DNA of 64,000 nt from Chytridium lagenaria (lineage: Eukaryota > Chytridiomycota > Chytridiomycetes > Chytridiales > Chytridiaceae), in assembly GCA_025449115.1 (NCBI GenBank), contig JAHLKC010000056.1, positions 164,566 through 228,565 on the forward strand, written 5' to 3'. Every line of letters starts with the position of its first letter. Within the stretch, counting starts at the first letter, position 1. Of this stretch, positions 54,405 through 64,000 are shown piece by piece. The position numbers and the translations under genes were made by a program. The notes beneath the pieces are model-generated. The model searched no databases and was not told the origin of the DNA. It saw only the letters and a list, made by a program, of their open reading frames with translations.

Positions 54405-55491
54405 AGCGCTTTGAACTTCCAGAGATTTCGTTGTCACTTCCTTCAACGCTGCAAATCCTTCTTTCAACCCCGCATCCAAATTCGTGAACCCTCTTTCCAG
54501 TCCTTTGTCAACTTTGGTAAGTCCAACCACCATGTCTTCCTGACCCTTTTTCACCAGCTCTGTGACGTCGTCAACTCGAGAAGTACTGGCCAGAAGCGAT
54601 AGCAGTGGCCATAGATTATTCCATCCCTCGTTGCATTGATTGCCCCATTGATGCTATTGATGCTGGCGTATCCATCTTCTGCTTCTTGCTGAAGCGGTTT
54701 GATGCTGATGAAAGTGAGGGTGCTGCAGAGGATGATGTTGGGGTGCGGTTTCCTGCTGCCGCGAAAAAGGCTTGTACCCCCCGTACACACCTCCTCCGAG
54801 CCCGCCGTCGTCTCCGTCACCGTACCCGTCAAATGCTGTCATCATTAATAGAACGAGCAAAAATCCCACTATCAGAATCACCCAAATCAACCTGGCCAAG
54901 GTCATCTATGTTCTGAAGGTACTCCACCAACGAATTCCAGCATGGTGGCTTCTCTACCGTAAAAGTCCTATTTCCAGTTTCGTTAATGTCCGCTTTCTGG
55001 AACTTGCGGTAAAGGGTGACCAAGTTGTTGAACTTCGACTTGCACTTCTCGCTAGTAGGTCCAGGGTTGTTGAAGATCAAATTGATGTCCTTAGCAACCC
55101 GGCCCCAACCCAAAGTGAGGCTGTTGCGCTGCTTTGCATCCGCAAAAACATTTCTCGTGTTTGAGAAAGCGCAGCTCCAGAAGCTTCTCTGTCATCTCAT
55201 CCGACCATTGAAGAGCAGGAGCAGGAGTCATAATGGATGATGGATCCTGAATGCAGAGAGATGAACAGGTGTGAGTAATAGAAAGAAGGAACTCCCTTAC
55301 ATTATTGTTTCCCCCTCAGCTGCAGCGTCCAAGGCTGCCTTCTCTGCATTCGTCTTCCGGCCTCTCTTCTTAACCACCTTCTCTGGAGGTGGGATGTTCG
55401 TAGTGGTGGCCAGAACATCAGATGTGGTAGCTTTGACTCTCGTTGCGGGAGCAAGAACTACATCGACGGACATGGATTCGTCGTCGGACAT
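54369..55491 (-). pseudogene. Myb/SANT-like DNA-binding protein of the Harbinger element
   Basis: An ATG at 55491 starts MSDDESMSVDVVLAPATR with an AT-hook-like KKRGRKT; the exon ends near 55301 at a GTAAGG donor and resumes near 55246. Then WSDEMTEKLLELR and, after a frame shift, GWGRVAKDINLIF and CKSKFNNLVTLYRKFQ form a trihelix/Myb-SANT-like domain. A coiled-coil tail (repeating GLKEGFAALKEV-type heptads) ends at 54369, overlapping the end of the transposase on the other strand. In Harbinger elements this partner binds the ends and brings the transposase to the nucleus. Confidence 0.82.
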
Positions 55492-55603
55492 GTTTGATAG
55501 ATAAATTTACCCATCTCTATTAATTTTTATCTATACTTGGATCTCTATCTAGTTTATCCGCAAATAATCTATCTCTATTAATTTTACTTGGAAATCCCTC
55601 TTA

Positions 55604-56605
55604 GTCTATCAGTCTTGGTTGTCTTGTTTTATTTATTTGATTTATTATATGTAGTGTTGTTTTGGGAATTTTTTGGCATAATAAATTTTTGGCAGAGGAG
55701 CTGAAAGTCAAATTCATTATCCTTGAGAGCCACATGTGGGTTACTATAGGGAGGGGTAAAATTTGGGTATTATTGAGAGTTTGGGGGAGGGGGAAATGGG
55801 GAAGGAAGAAGGTAAAAGGGTTTAATTTCTAGGCAGTGCAGAGAGAGGATACTGGCTAATTATTTTAAGTCAATATGATATATTTCTCCATTGTTGTAGA
55901 CAAATATATCTCAAAGTGCTTCAGTGGAGAATTAAAAATGAAGGTGTTTTTGCTGCACACAATGCTAGTTTTCACTAGAGGGACTATTTTTCTATAATCC
56001 CAAAAGACCTTTAAAGGATAGAGTATTGGCAGTTCTGAAGCACTTTGATGTGCCAAAATGCAATTGAGACTGTTCATTTTTTTCCTTTATCAAGGTATCA
56101 TCATTTTCTTTCATTCTTTTTTAACAACTTTATTAGTTTCTTAAAAACTTCCTGGAGTGAAATCATCTGAAGTTATGGAGGCTTTAAAAACTCTCAAGAC
56201 AGTGAGGAATTTTCACTATCAATCAGTAACATTACTAGGACAGCATAATTGACTTTAATTTTAGTTTGAAGGGATTGATTATATTTGATCAGAATTATAT
56301 TAAAGATCAGGAAAATATCGTCAAGCATAATGGTTTGCGTAAAGGTGTGGGGAGAAATTGCGGGTCCCCTCGAGAAAGTTCTGCAATATCTTAAAAAGGA
56401 GCACCAAAACCTCATTGACGCAAAACTTCTACCAGGAACGAGAGGTAATTGGAAGGAATCACTCAACCATTTTATTAAATTATCTTGTAGAGTCAACGTA
56501 ATTGGAACTAGTTGCCAAGGTCCTAAAGGAATATTTGCATAATGTTCCCAATGAATGCCGCTCAGTGTTTCAGGACTATAAAGAATGCAAACACCCGTCA
56601 AAGTT
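55604..56605. other. Gene-free AT-rich region right of the Harbinger element
   Basis: About 1 kb. Short ORFs on both strands have no recognisable motif. Nothing else is seen. Confidence 0.45.
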
Positions 56606-58118
56606 TTATAAGGCTTTATACACTTTATACGGCCCTGATTCCCCAAAGACCCCGCTGTCCCTTCGCACCCGCCTTCTTGATCTTACCCTCATCAAACTTT
56701 TTCTTCGACTCTGCGAGCTCTTGTCGTGGGCTTCTACCGAGATAAACACGCGTGAATCCACACGCTGTTTACCAATAATGGGCCCGAGGCATTCCTGCGA
56801 CACTTCAGGAAAAGCCTGTCTATAACCCATCTCGAGGTCAAAATCAACGGAAGCCATACTTGCATCGGAAGGGTTTGCCAACGGATTCTCGACGTAAGAT
56901 CGAAACTTGATCCGCGCATCCTCGCCCAAAACCCCGATCTTGCCTTTCAACCCGACAACCCGTTCTCTTGCGCTGGCAGTTATAACAGCATGTCGTTTCC
57001 AGAATTCACGATGTAGATCGTTAAAGGCAATGGTATCCGCCTAACGAGCAATCTCAAGATGCGCGGGAAAATCAACAGGGAATCTGTATTGTGCGGCCTT
57101 TTCCCAGTTACGAACCAAGATCCAGATAAAGGCCGCTCGGAATCAATCTGGTACCTTTTCAAAGTGACTGAAACTGAAGATTTCCTCCGCGGAAAGACAA
57201 GGCGGGACAGGTCCGCCACTTTCAAGTCTGCACGAAACGTACTGGGAAATCTGACTGTACGCATACGTCTATGCACATTGGGATCCGTCGTATTGATGAG
57301 ATGATTGCTACCAACAATGAGGGTAAACATCATCGTAACCACGACGGCCTGCTTGAACATACCACTAGGATGTAAAGTAAGGAAGATATCACTTATGTAA
57401 ACATTATCAGAAACCTTACCGTATATACTGGTCAGGATTGGTGATGGATTTCAGAATTTCTGGGTTGACGGAACGAGGCGCTTGTTCGTCGCATATCATG
57501 ACACATTTGCCAACAGCAGCCGCCATTTGCAAAGTGGTGCACCTGGCTTGGGGAGGAGTAGACGTAAACACATTGCCCCGGGAAAAATACCGCAGAGCTC
57601 CGGTCCCAGCGAGGCCCTAAGCAACCCCAAAAAGTTGTCTTCCCGTTTGCACCCCCTCCATGCAGAACGATAAAGTCTTCCGTAGGCTTGCCTCCGGGAC
57701 GCCCAAAAACAGCTTAAGACAGCTTTCGCAGCAACCAGTGCCTATGCGCAGCGCGTGGTAAGACCGTGCACAGGAAGTCAGTGTAGAGCCGTGTGATAGA
57801 GGCCTGCATAAGTGGCTCCGTCCTCTGGTCGAGAGTATAAGGTGCCCACTTGGACACCATATCTTGGCGCTGATAGCCCCAAACTACGACCTCTGTACCA
57901 GTAAAGTCCAAGACGCTGTTCTTGAAAGCAAAGATGCCGTACTTTCTATCATATACGGTTTCGGCCACTTGAACCTGATCCAAGAGTCCCGTAAATACGT
58001 TCTGGAATCCTTGAATACCGACCATGAGCTTGTAAATACTCTGTGCCTTATTGGCACAGTGAGTCAAGAGCTCTTGATCCTCAGTCTCAATACCCTCGGT
58101 ACCCACAGCATCCTTCAA
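56606..58118 (-). pseudogene. D5-type superfamily 3 helicase (virus or plasmid origin), decayed, with an intron
   Basis: The minus strand reads in order: YGIFAFKNSVLDFTG and DMVSKWAPY (D5 N-terminal region), then a Walker A HGGGANGKTTF (about 57630-57660), a Walker B-like CVMICDEQ (about 57480-57510), SVNPEILKSITNPDQYIRG, and GSNHLINTTDPNVHRRMR, the typical C-terminal sensor block. A 55-bp GT..AG intron at 57365-57419 joins YIR to GMFKQ and restores the family motif. The frame has an in-frame stop near 57716 and shifts near 57600-57630. In giant viruses and some plasmids D5 is the replicative helicase, usually fused to a primase; no primase is seen here. The spliceosomal intron suggests long residence in a nuclear genome. 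Confidence 0.75.
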
Positions 58119-58980
58119 AGTGCTGATAATGTTATAAGGGCCTGTGGGTTAGAAGGTTAGGTAGTTTTTCGTATATAAACCACAATAAAATTGACAAGTG
58201 TATAATGAATAAAAGAAGTAAACATGAAAAGTTGAGACAAATGTAACAACGGACAAATGAATGTACACAAAAACAGACAAATGACCAGAACCACTACATG
58301 ACTGATTAAGAAACAGCTAAGGCAAAAGATATGAAAGAGTCTGCAAATATATTTTCGAAAGAAAGCGCCAAATCCTAAGCGTCGCCTTCACGCGCACTTT
58401 CACGTACATCTTTATGCGCACCTTCACTCGCGCTGTCAAGCGCGCCTTCACGCACGCCTTTACGCGCGTCTTCACTCGTGCCGTCACGCGCAACTGTAAG
58501 TATGTATATAAATAAATAAATTAAATAATAAATAAATAAATGAATAAATAAATAAATATTAGATCAATATATAAATCTGTTAATAAATGATAAGTAAATA
58601 AAAAAATATGTATATAAATCTATAAGTAAATATATAAATCTGTACACTTAGGACTGTGAACTTTTGCACTTATATAAAGCATGCCTGGGTTAAAGATGCA
58701 TCGGATAGTGTATCGAAAATACTATTAGAAAAACGTTTGGGCCGCCCCTGGGTTAAGTGTTTTGAGGGAGCTAACAATAGAGTTAAATTACAATGTTTCT
58801 TAGCACCGAGCCGGTTAAAATGATAAATATTTTTTTGAAAAATTTACCAATTTAGAAAATTTTGGTTACAAATCGCATTTGTATTGTCATCTGCTTTCTT
58901 AGACTCCACTTCATTGTCATCAAAAAACAGCCATTGGCTTTTGCAATCACTTAGGATCGACGATGTTTAGGCTAAAACTC
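58119..58980. repeat. AT-rich region with a 15-bp minisatellite and an AAAT microsatellite
   Basis: At 58380-58496 about eight degenerate copies of a ~15-bp unit like CGCGCCTTCACGCAC occur; the plus strand reads as a Phe-Thr-Arg-Ala pentad repeat. At about 58500-58640 an AAATAAAT-type microsatellite follows. No gene is supported in the rest. Confidence 0.75.
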
Positions 58981-58984
58981 TACT

Positions 58985-59355
58985 ACCAAGTACAAGGTAA
59001 ATCTATTTTTGATGGGTCTTGTGTAACTACCAAACAGCTCGAGTTCGGTAGGTACACAAGACTCATCAAAAATAAATTTACTTACCAAATTGGTCAAGAA
59101 AGTGTGAGCAAAATTGAATATCTGGAGTTCGGATTTCTGAATTTTACTTATAGAGGGGGGTCATCACCAACACCCACAGCCTGTTTTGATTAGTCTTGTG
59201 TAACTACCAAACAGCTCGAGTTCGGAAGTTACACAAGACTCATCAAAAAAAAATTGAATTTCTGGACTTCGGATTTCTGAATCTTACTTAAGGGGGGTCA
59301 TCACCGACCCCACAGCCTTTTTTGATTAGTCTTGTGTAACTACCAAACAGCTAAA
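58985..59355. repeat. Tandem hairpin repeats with a shared loop
   Basis: Two full hairpins and one half copy. Stems are built on TTTTGAT.AGTCTTGTGTAACT and its complement (arms 58995-59031 with 59046-59085, and 59184-59209 with 59224-59249; half copy 59318-59352), around the loop ACAGCTCGAGTTC. Between hairpins lies a conserved spacer (TTCGGATTTCTGAAT...GGGGGGTCATCACC). Period is about 135-175 bp. Confidence 0.8.
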
Positions 59356-59359
59356 ATAT

Positions 59360-59832
59360 ATTGAATTTCTCGATGGTAACGAAATCTTGCCCCATCACAA
59401 CAAAATAACGGTGACTCCCAAGGAAATCGTCGAGCAAAACAGTATTCACATAAAACAGCAGGCGGAAGCAAATGTTCAACATCTGTAGTCCCTCGAAAAA
59501 AAGCAAGCTAACCGATCGGGCACTCCCATGTCGTCTTCTATAACGCTCTCTACGCATACGCCGAATTTCCTGTCGCACATTTTCACTTTGAGCTGCTCGT
59601 TGACGGCAACGTCTATCAGTATTGGATTGCCTTCATCCGTATCACTATACATGTTCCAAAAGAACCTTTCAGTGTCTCGCTGCACATCACTTTGCTGATG
59701 TCGTCGATGTCTTCGCAAAAGTGTTTGCTTCGCGCCGACTTTGTCGAACCGAATCCGTCTCTTGACTACCAAATCAATACCATTTCCCACGTCAGTCAAT
59801 ACTTTGAATCCATCCACCGTAACCGTTTGCAA
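59360..59832 (-). CDS. Small ORF of unknown function
   Basis: A minus-strand frame of about 118 residues (59832-59476) contains FKVLTDVGNGIDLVVKRR and FFWNMYSDTDEGNPILID. The frame has no ATG at its apparent start (TTG) and stays open upstream to a TATAAATA sequence near 59850. The composition looks protein-like (regular hydrophobic spacing, acidic patches) but I recognise no family. It lies between hairpin repeats and AT-rich sequence and could be a decayed gene. Confidence 0.3.
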
Positions 59833-60730
59833 TAAACTACGGAAATATTTATAAATAACCCACTATATGATTCCCCCACCGTCCAAATGCCTCAAAACAC
59901 GGATAACAACAATAATATCATCAATGCATATTAAATTGTACTTTTTTTTTTTTTTGTTCACGTGGGAACGACCAATGAATATGATCCGTTAACCCGCCAA
60001 TAAGAATGGTCGGTGAGGATGACACCATTAGAATTTTATAATATTAGATTTAACAAACTATGAGCCAATATATAGTCTCAATATTGTAATGTAGCACACA
60101 AAAGCTAACAATTTATTTACAAAGACAATTACTTTTTAAATGGAACTTTTTGAATTTATTTTGGAGGAGGGTAAGAACTTTTGAGGTGGGTGGTCAGCCC
60201 ACACTCTCCTTGAATCTTGAATCTTGTGGGTACCCAGGCTTGAAGAGCTACAGTGATCAGCTGTGCACTTAATATAATCCACAGGACTAACCTATCAAAT
60301 AAGTCAAACTCTAACAGAATTCAAGACAAAAACACCACATTTTTTGAAGATTTCAATTATGGGTAGACTCTTCAACACAGAGGATTGGGCCAGAGTGATA
60401 GAGGTGATGGATCAGAGGCTTGTGAGATCTAGAGGAATAAAGGAACTGATAAGTTGGATGCAAATGTTGAGGTGTTGGTGGGTGAGCATAAAGAGGAGAA
60501 AAAAGGTTCAATGGGTGTTCAAAAAAATGTAGAGGTTAGGGTTAGGGTAGGGTACATAGGGGTCCCCGAGGGGTTTTTTTTTGGTGACTTAGTAAGAAAC
60601 GTCGTACATACCGTCACGATGCTGGAATGCTTTTTACCCGGTCGAAATTCGCAAAATTGACTGCCGTATGAGCATTCAAAGTTCAAAAAATTTATTAATT
60701 AATAATTAGTCGACTTTAATCCAATGTAGC
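59833..60730. other. Gene-free region
   Basis: AT-rich. A run of 16 T at about 59941-59956 and a short TTAGGGTTAGGG near 60537-60550 are the only landmarks. Confidence 0.45.
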
Positions 60731-61720
60731 GCAAAAACGGCCGGATAAATCCTGTTCAAATGTTGCACAGCTATAGATAACAGCATTTCTGAGCGTTTCG
60801 ATAACCTGTTGTACCACCTTATTAATTATGTTTTCAATGACATTGGCCTTCCGAAGGGTGAATCCTATATCAGTCGGTGACTTGAACGTAAATTCCGAAA
60901 AAACGGCCGGATAAATCATGCTCAGATTTTGCACAGCTATAGATAACAGCATTTCTAGCCGTTTCGGTAACCCCTGTACCACCTTATTAATTATGTTTTC
61001 AATGACTTTGACCTCCGAAGGGTTAAATTCTATATCAGTCGGTGACTTGAACGTAAATTCCAAAAAACGGCCGGATAAATCATGCTCAATTTGCACAGCT
61101 ACAGATAACAGCATTTCTGAGCGTTTCGGTAACCCCTGTACCACCTTATTAATTATGTTTTCAATGACATTGACCTCCCGAAGGGTTAATCGTATATCAG
61201 TCGGTGACTTGAACGTAAATTCGAAAAAAAGGCCGGATAAATCATGCTCAGATTTGAACAGCTACAGATAACAGCTTTTGAGCGTTTCGGTAACCCCTTG
61301 TACCACCTTATTAATTATGTTTTCAATGACTTTGACCTCCCGAAGGGTTATGCGTATATCAGTCGGTGACTTGAACGTAAATTCCGAAAAAACGGCCGGA
61401 TAAATCATGCTCAGATTTTGCAAAGCTACAGATAACAGAATTTCTGAGCGTTACGGTAACCCCTGTACCACCTTATTAATTATGTTTTCAATGACTTTGA
61501 CCTCCCGAAGGGTTATTCCTATATCAGTCGGTGACTTGAACGTAAATTCCAAAAGAACGGCCGGATAAATCATGCTCAGATTTTGCACAGCTACAGATAA
61601 CAGCATTTGAGAGCGTATTGGTAACTGTCTGTACCACCTTATTAATTACCATTTCAATGTCTTTGGCCTCCCGAAGGGTGTATTGTATATCAGTCGGAGA
61701 CTTGTGGGTTGATTTCAAAA
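60731..61720. repeat. Tandem array, about six copies of a ~164-bp unit
   Basis: The landmark ACGGCCGGATAAATCATGCTC recurs near 60734, 60899, 61066, 61230, 61391 and 61556, each followed by the same ~164-bp unit (CAGCTACAGATAACAGCATTT, CCTTATTAATTATGTTTTCA, TATCAGTCGGTGACTTGAAC). Copies are about 90 percent alike by eye and differ by single-base changes and indels. The last copy is the most diverged. Long minus-strand ORFs over it are a by-product of the repeat. Confidence 0.92.
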
Positions 61721-61938
61721 AAACAGGTTTGATTGATGTTGTTGTTATTGAATGGTTAAATATTTATCAATGTTTTAATTGCTAGTCTGACACATAAACT
61801 TTGCATACACAGCTAGATAGAGTTCCGTAAACTTTAGGGAGCTATCAATGATTATAAAGACACACACATCTACCTTCCAAAAAAAAAGATAAGTTTTATT
61901 TACTTCTTTAACAAATTGATAATACAGGCTTAATATTT

Positions 61939-63917
61939 TTAATCCAAGCGTATAAATCTCCCAGATCTTGATCTCCGTTCAGAAGCATCTGAGATATATG
62001 GATTTCAGAATTAAATACAAGTCTACTAAAAATAAAACACTTACCTTTGATAGATAGGACACCATAGTTAGTATTACCAACATCTGCCAAAATGATGTTG
62101 CCAGTTCCCACAACTGGGATATGACCCTCAATATTCTTAGAGTTAGAGGGTCCAGCACGCACACTCATTGTATCAGAATAGTCAGCAACTGAATAATGTG
62201 ACCAAACTTCCCAGCCCAAGTCTTCCTCCATGTCTGCCACTTCCCCAGAGTACTCTTGCTGATATGGAGGTATGTGAGGAACCTGTGGTTCTGGAGTGTC
62301 TTCAATAACTATGATCGTTTCTTCAAGTGTGGGTTGAGAAAATCCAGTAAATCCGTCAGGTAAAGTTGAAGTGATGTACTTTGATAATCGGAAATCGTCA
62401 TTCTCACAAGCCTTTGCCATTTCCTCAGGGCTCATGACCAAATAAATGTGAGATCCTCCGCGATTTATTCCCAGGTCCCAAATAGTTAGCCGTCTCGGGG
62501 TAGTATGCGACTAAAATTAATGTTAGTCAAACATGATATGGATTCAATGCGGATATATATAAAAATTCGAAAAAAGAAAAGAGATATCTTACCAAACTGG
62601 TAGCTTACTAAGATCAGAAACATTCTCAGCAGTATCTTCCTCATAGTCATCAGAGTCAGAAACAACATGAGGTGATAAGGAATGCAGTCTTTGATGTGGA
62701 AGATTTCGATCAGAGGAGGGGCTTGCATGGATTAGATCTCTGATGTGGAGTCGTTGGTGATGGGGATTCTGCCGAATGGAGGTAAAAGCAGTTCTTTCCA
62801 AAAGCTCGTCCACTATCCGCTTGAGCCGGTAATTGCGTTCTTGGCACCCGCCTCTGTTTGCACACCGAAGCCTGAAGGATCGTTGATCTATTTAAGTATA
62901 TAAAATTATTAAAAAAGAGTACAGCATAAATAAAGGAGTGAATATCCGAAGGTACAAAAGTTAGTCAGAATCAGTTGAAGAAAAAGCAATATACAACATA
63001 AAAATGAAACTTACCAGAAACATTGTGAAAAACATTTCCACTACATGTAGTGCATCTGAAGTGTTGTTTATACCGAAGAACCAGTGCTTTAACTGATTCA
63101 ACATCCAGTAGGTAAGCCTTCCTGCACAGATCTCCATCATCTCCAGCTGGAAACTCTCTCTCTACTGCAACTTCCCCTTCAGCAGTAAATACTGTATAGC
63201 CAAAATGACGATGGGCAAAGTCTTGGTAAGCGCGATGAAGTCCGATGGTATCCTTGTCGTTCCACCCAAAGGAATTAAGAAGTGCCTTTAACATCCTCTG
63301 CTTTCCCTCTGATGGTTCTTCAGTGTTTCGGCCAGAGAAGAGACCCTGCACAGTTTGCACTGCTCAAGGCGGTATGGAGCATATTGATGTAGTCTTGCGT
63401 GGGGATATGTCTAAACTCAAATCCAAGACGTTGCAGATCCTCCATGACCCAAATCCTATGGCGAGCAGCCTTTCTGGTACATTCATGTAGACTATCTCCA
63501 CCCAGTCGAATTTCAACTCGAATGCCACTCATCTTCCCTTGATTATCTCTGAGAAAGTGTCGGATGTTGAACAGGCCAGTCTCATGCCTCCTGAGAGCGC
63601 GGTTGTTGGCAGCCATCTTGGTTGACATTTGGGAGCTGTAGCACTTGAGAAGATGTGTGAGATGGGAATACACCTTCAACTTGTTGTTGCTGATTTTGGC
63701 GTTGACCCAACCGTAGCCGCCCCCAAGATTCATGAGCATAGGATGAATGTTGACGCTGCTCAAGCGAGGAACCTCTTCCCAAGAGGGGCGTGCAGACCAG
63801 GAGACCAGGGTGATATGACCAGGCAGACCAGGAAGAAAAAGGCCGAAGTCAAAGGCATTGTCAGTCCCGTAGGCAGGAAAGTTGAGAAAATTACTGAGGG
63901 AAGCCTATCAAAGAAGA
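61939..63917 (-). CDS. Multi-exon gene of unknown function, continues beyond the right edge
   Basis: Minus-strand exons are about 63917-63015, 62887-62593, 62510-62047 and 61988-61939, with GT..AG introns; the first listed exon begins with an acceptor, so the 5' end is outside the window. A one-base shift near 63345 is needed to join ALSSANCAGSL to FSGRNTEEPSEGK. The protein has a basic region (AANNRALRRHETGLFNIRHF), a probable zinc-binding cluster CTTC (about 63035) ... RCANRGGC (about 62850) that spans the first intron, an acidic Ser-rich middle and a short Arg/Ser-rich end. I recognise no family. It might be a nucleic-acid-binding protein of a mobile or viral element, given its surroundings, or an ordinary orphan gene. 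Confidence 0.55.
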
Positions 63918-64000
63918 TATATGTTAGTTAATAATAATAAATCTTATGTAACACAACCCAAAGCATACCTTCATTCCATATTGTACAAATCTTAGTTTTC

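Larger units (their letters stand above)
52886..55600 (+). mobile_element. PIF/Harbinger DNA transposon
   Basis: The ends GAGGGATATCCAAGTAAAA (left) and, inverted, GAGGGATTTCCAAGTAAAA (right) form a TIR with one mismatch, flanked by the 3-bp duplication TTA (52883-52885 and 55601-55603), the target preference of this superfamily. Subterminal copies of a TATCTCTATTT motif recur at both ends. Two convergent genes, a DDE transposase on plus and a Myb/SANT-like protein on minus, complete the standard two-protein Harbinger plan. The element is 2715 bp. Confidence 0.93.

Noticed and set aside
58985..59355. CRISPR-like array
   Set aside because: Only two and a half repeats, the repeats are hairpins longer than CRISPR repeats, the spacers are alike, and the genome is eukaryotic.
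60533..60552. Telomere repeat TTAGGGTTAGGG
   Set aside because: Two units only, inside the contig; chance or a trivial remnant.
60716..61271. Repetitive ORFs over the 164-bp array
   Set aside because: The unit length is close to a multiple of three, so open frames arise on both strands without coding signal.

Overview
The window looks like a nuclear chromosome segment from a compact-genome, early-diverging (zoosporic, chytrid-type) fungus. The signs are spliceosomal introns of about 50-100 bp with GT..AG ends, fungal-style transposable elements (a chromodomain Ty3/gypsy element, a Ty1/copia element, a probable tyrosine-recombinase retroelement, PIF/Harbinger), and housekeeping genes that include INTS11, an Integrator subunit that I understand is missing from most Dikarya but kept in early-diverging lineages. 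The taxonomic call is an inference; no rRNA or mitochondrial marker is present.

Layout. (1) 1-16021: one very large (about 16.1 kb) Ty3/gypsy chromovirus, missing only the first ~93 bp of its 5' LTR at the window edge. It carries an extra ORF before gag, then gag, protease, RT, RNase H, an apurinic-endonuclease/exonuclease-III-like (EEP) domain, integrase and chromodomain. It sits inside (2) 16022-~18775, a minus-strand retroelement with a zinc-knuckle gag and RT. (3) 18.8-26.5 kb: two paralogous modules, each an all-phase-0 multi-exon gene of unknown function followed by an F-box-like/ankyrin-type repeat gene. The first copy of the multi-exon gene is 5'-truncated. (4) 27.3-42.5 kb: a gene-dense housekeeping island with D-lactate dehydrogenase, a Sel1-repeat protein, a membrane RING-H2 protein, glutamate 5-kinase, a La-type RNA-binding protein, NAD(P)HX epimerase, SPT4 and INTS11. 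Two divergent pairs share promoters of only 51 and ~35 bp. (5) 42738-50030: a Ty1/copia element on the minus strand with near-identical 207-209 bp LTRs and a 5-bp target duplication. Its Gag region carries an RRM domain, its primer-binding site matches the 5' half of tRNA-Lys(CUU), and a 1.65-kb LTR-like insert interrupts it. (6) 50036-51000: an INO1-like pseudogene fragment, then a strand-skewed G-rich/T-rich tract. (7) 52886-55600: a PIF/Harbinger transposon with TIRs, TTA duplication, transposase and a convergent Myb/SANT gene. (8) 56-64 kb: a broken, intron-bearing D5-type (virus/plasmid) helicase, hairpin repeats, a ~164-bp tandem array and a multi-exon gene of unknown function that runs off the right edge.

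Many ORFs are broken by single-base indels, including those in an apparently very young copia element and in conserved single-copy genes (INTS11, NAXE), while D-LDH, glutamate 5-kinase and La read through cleanly. Residual long-read indel error is therefore a serious alternative to true decay, and pseudogene calls should be read with that in mind.
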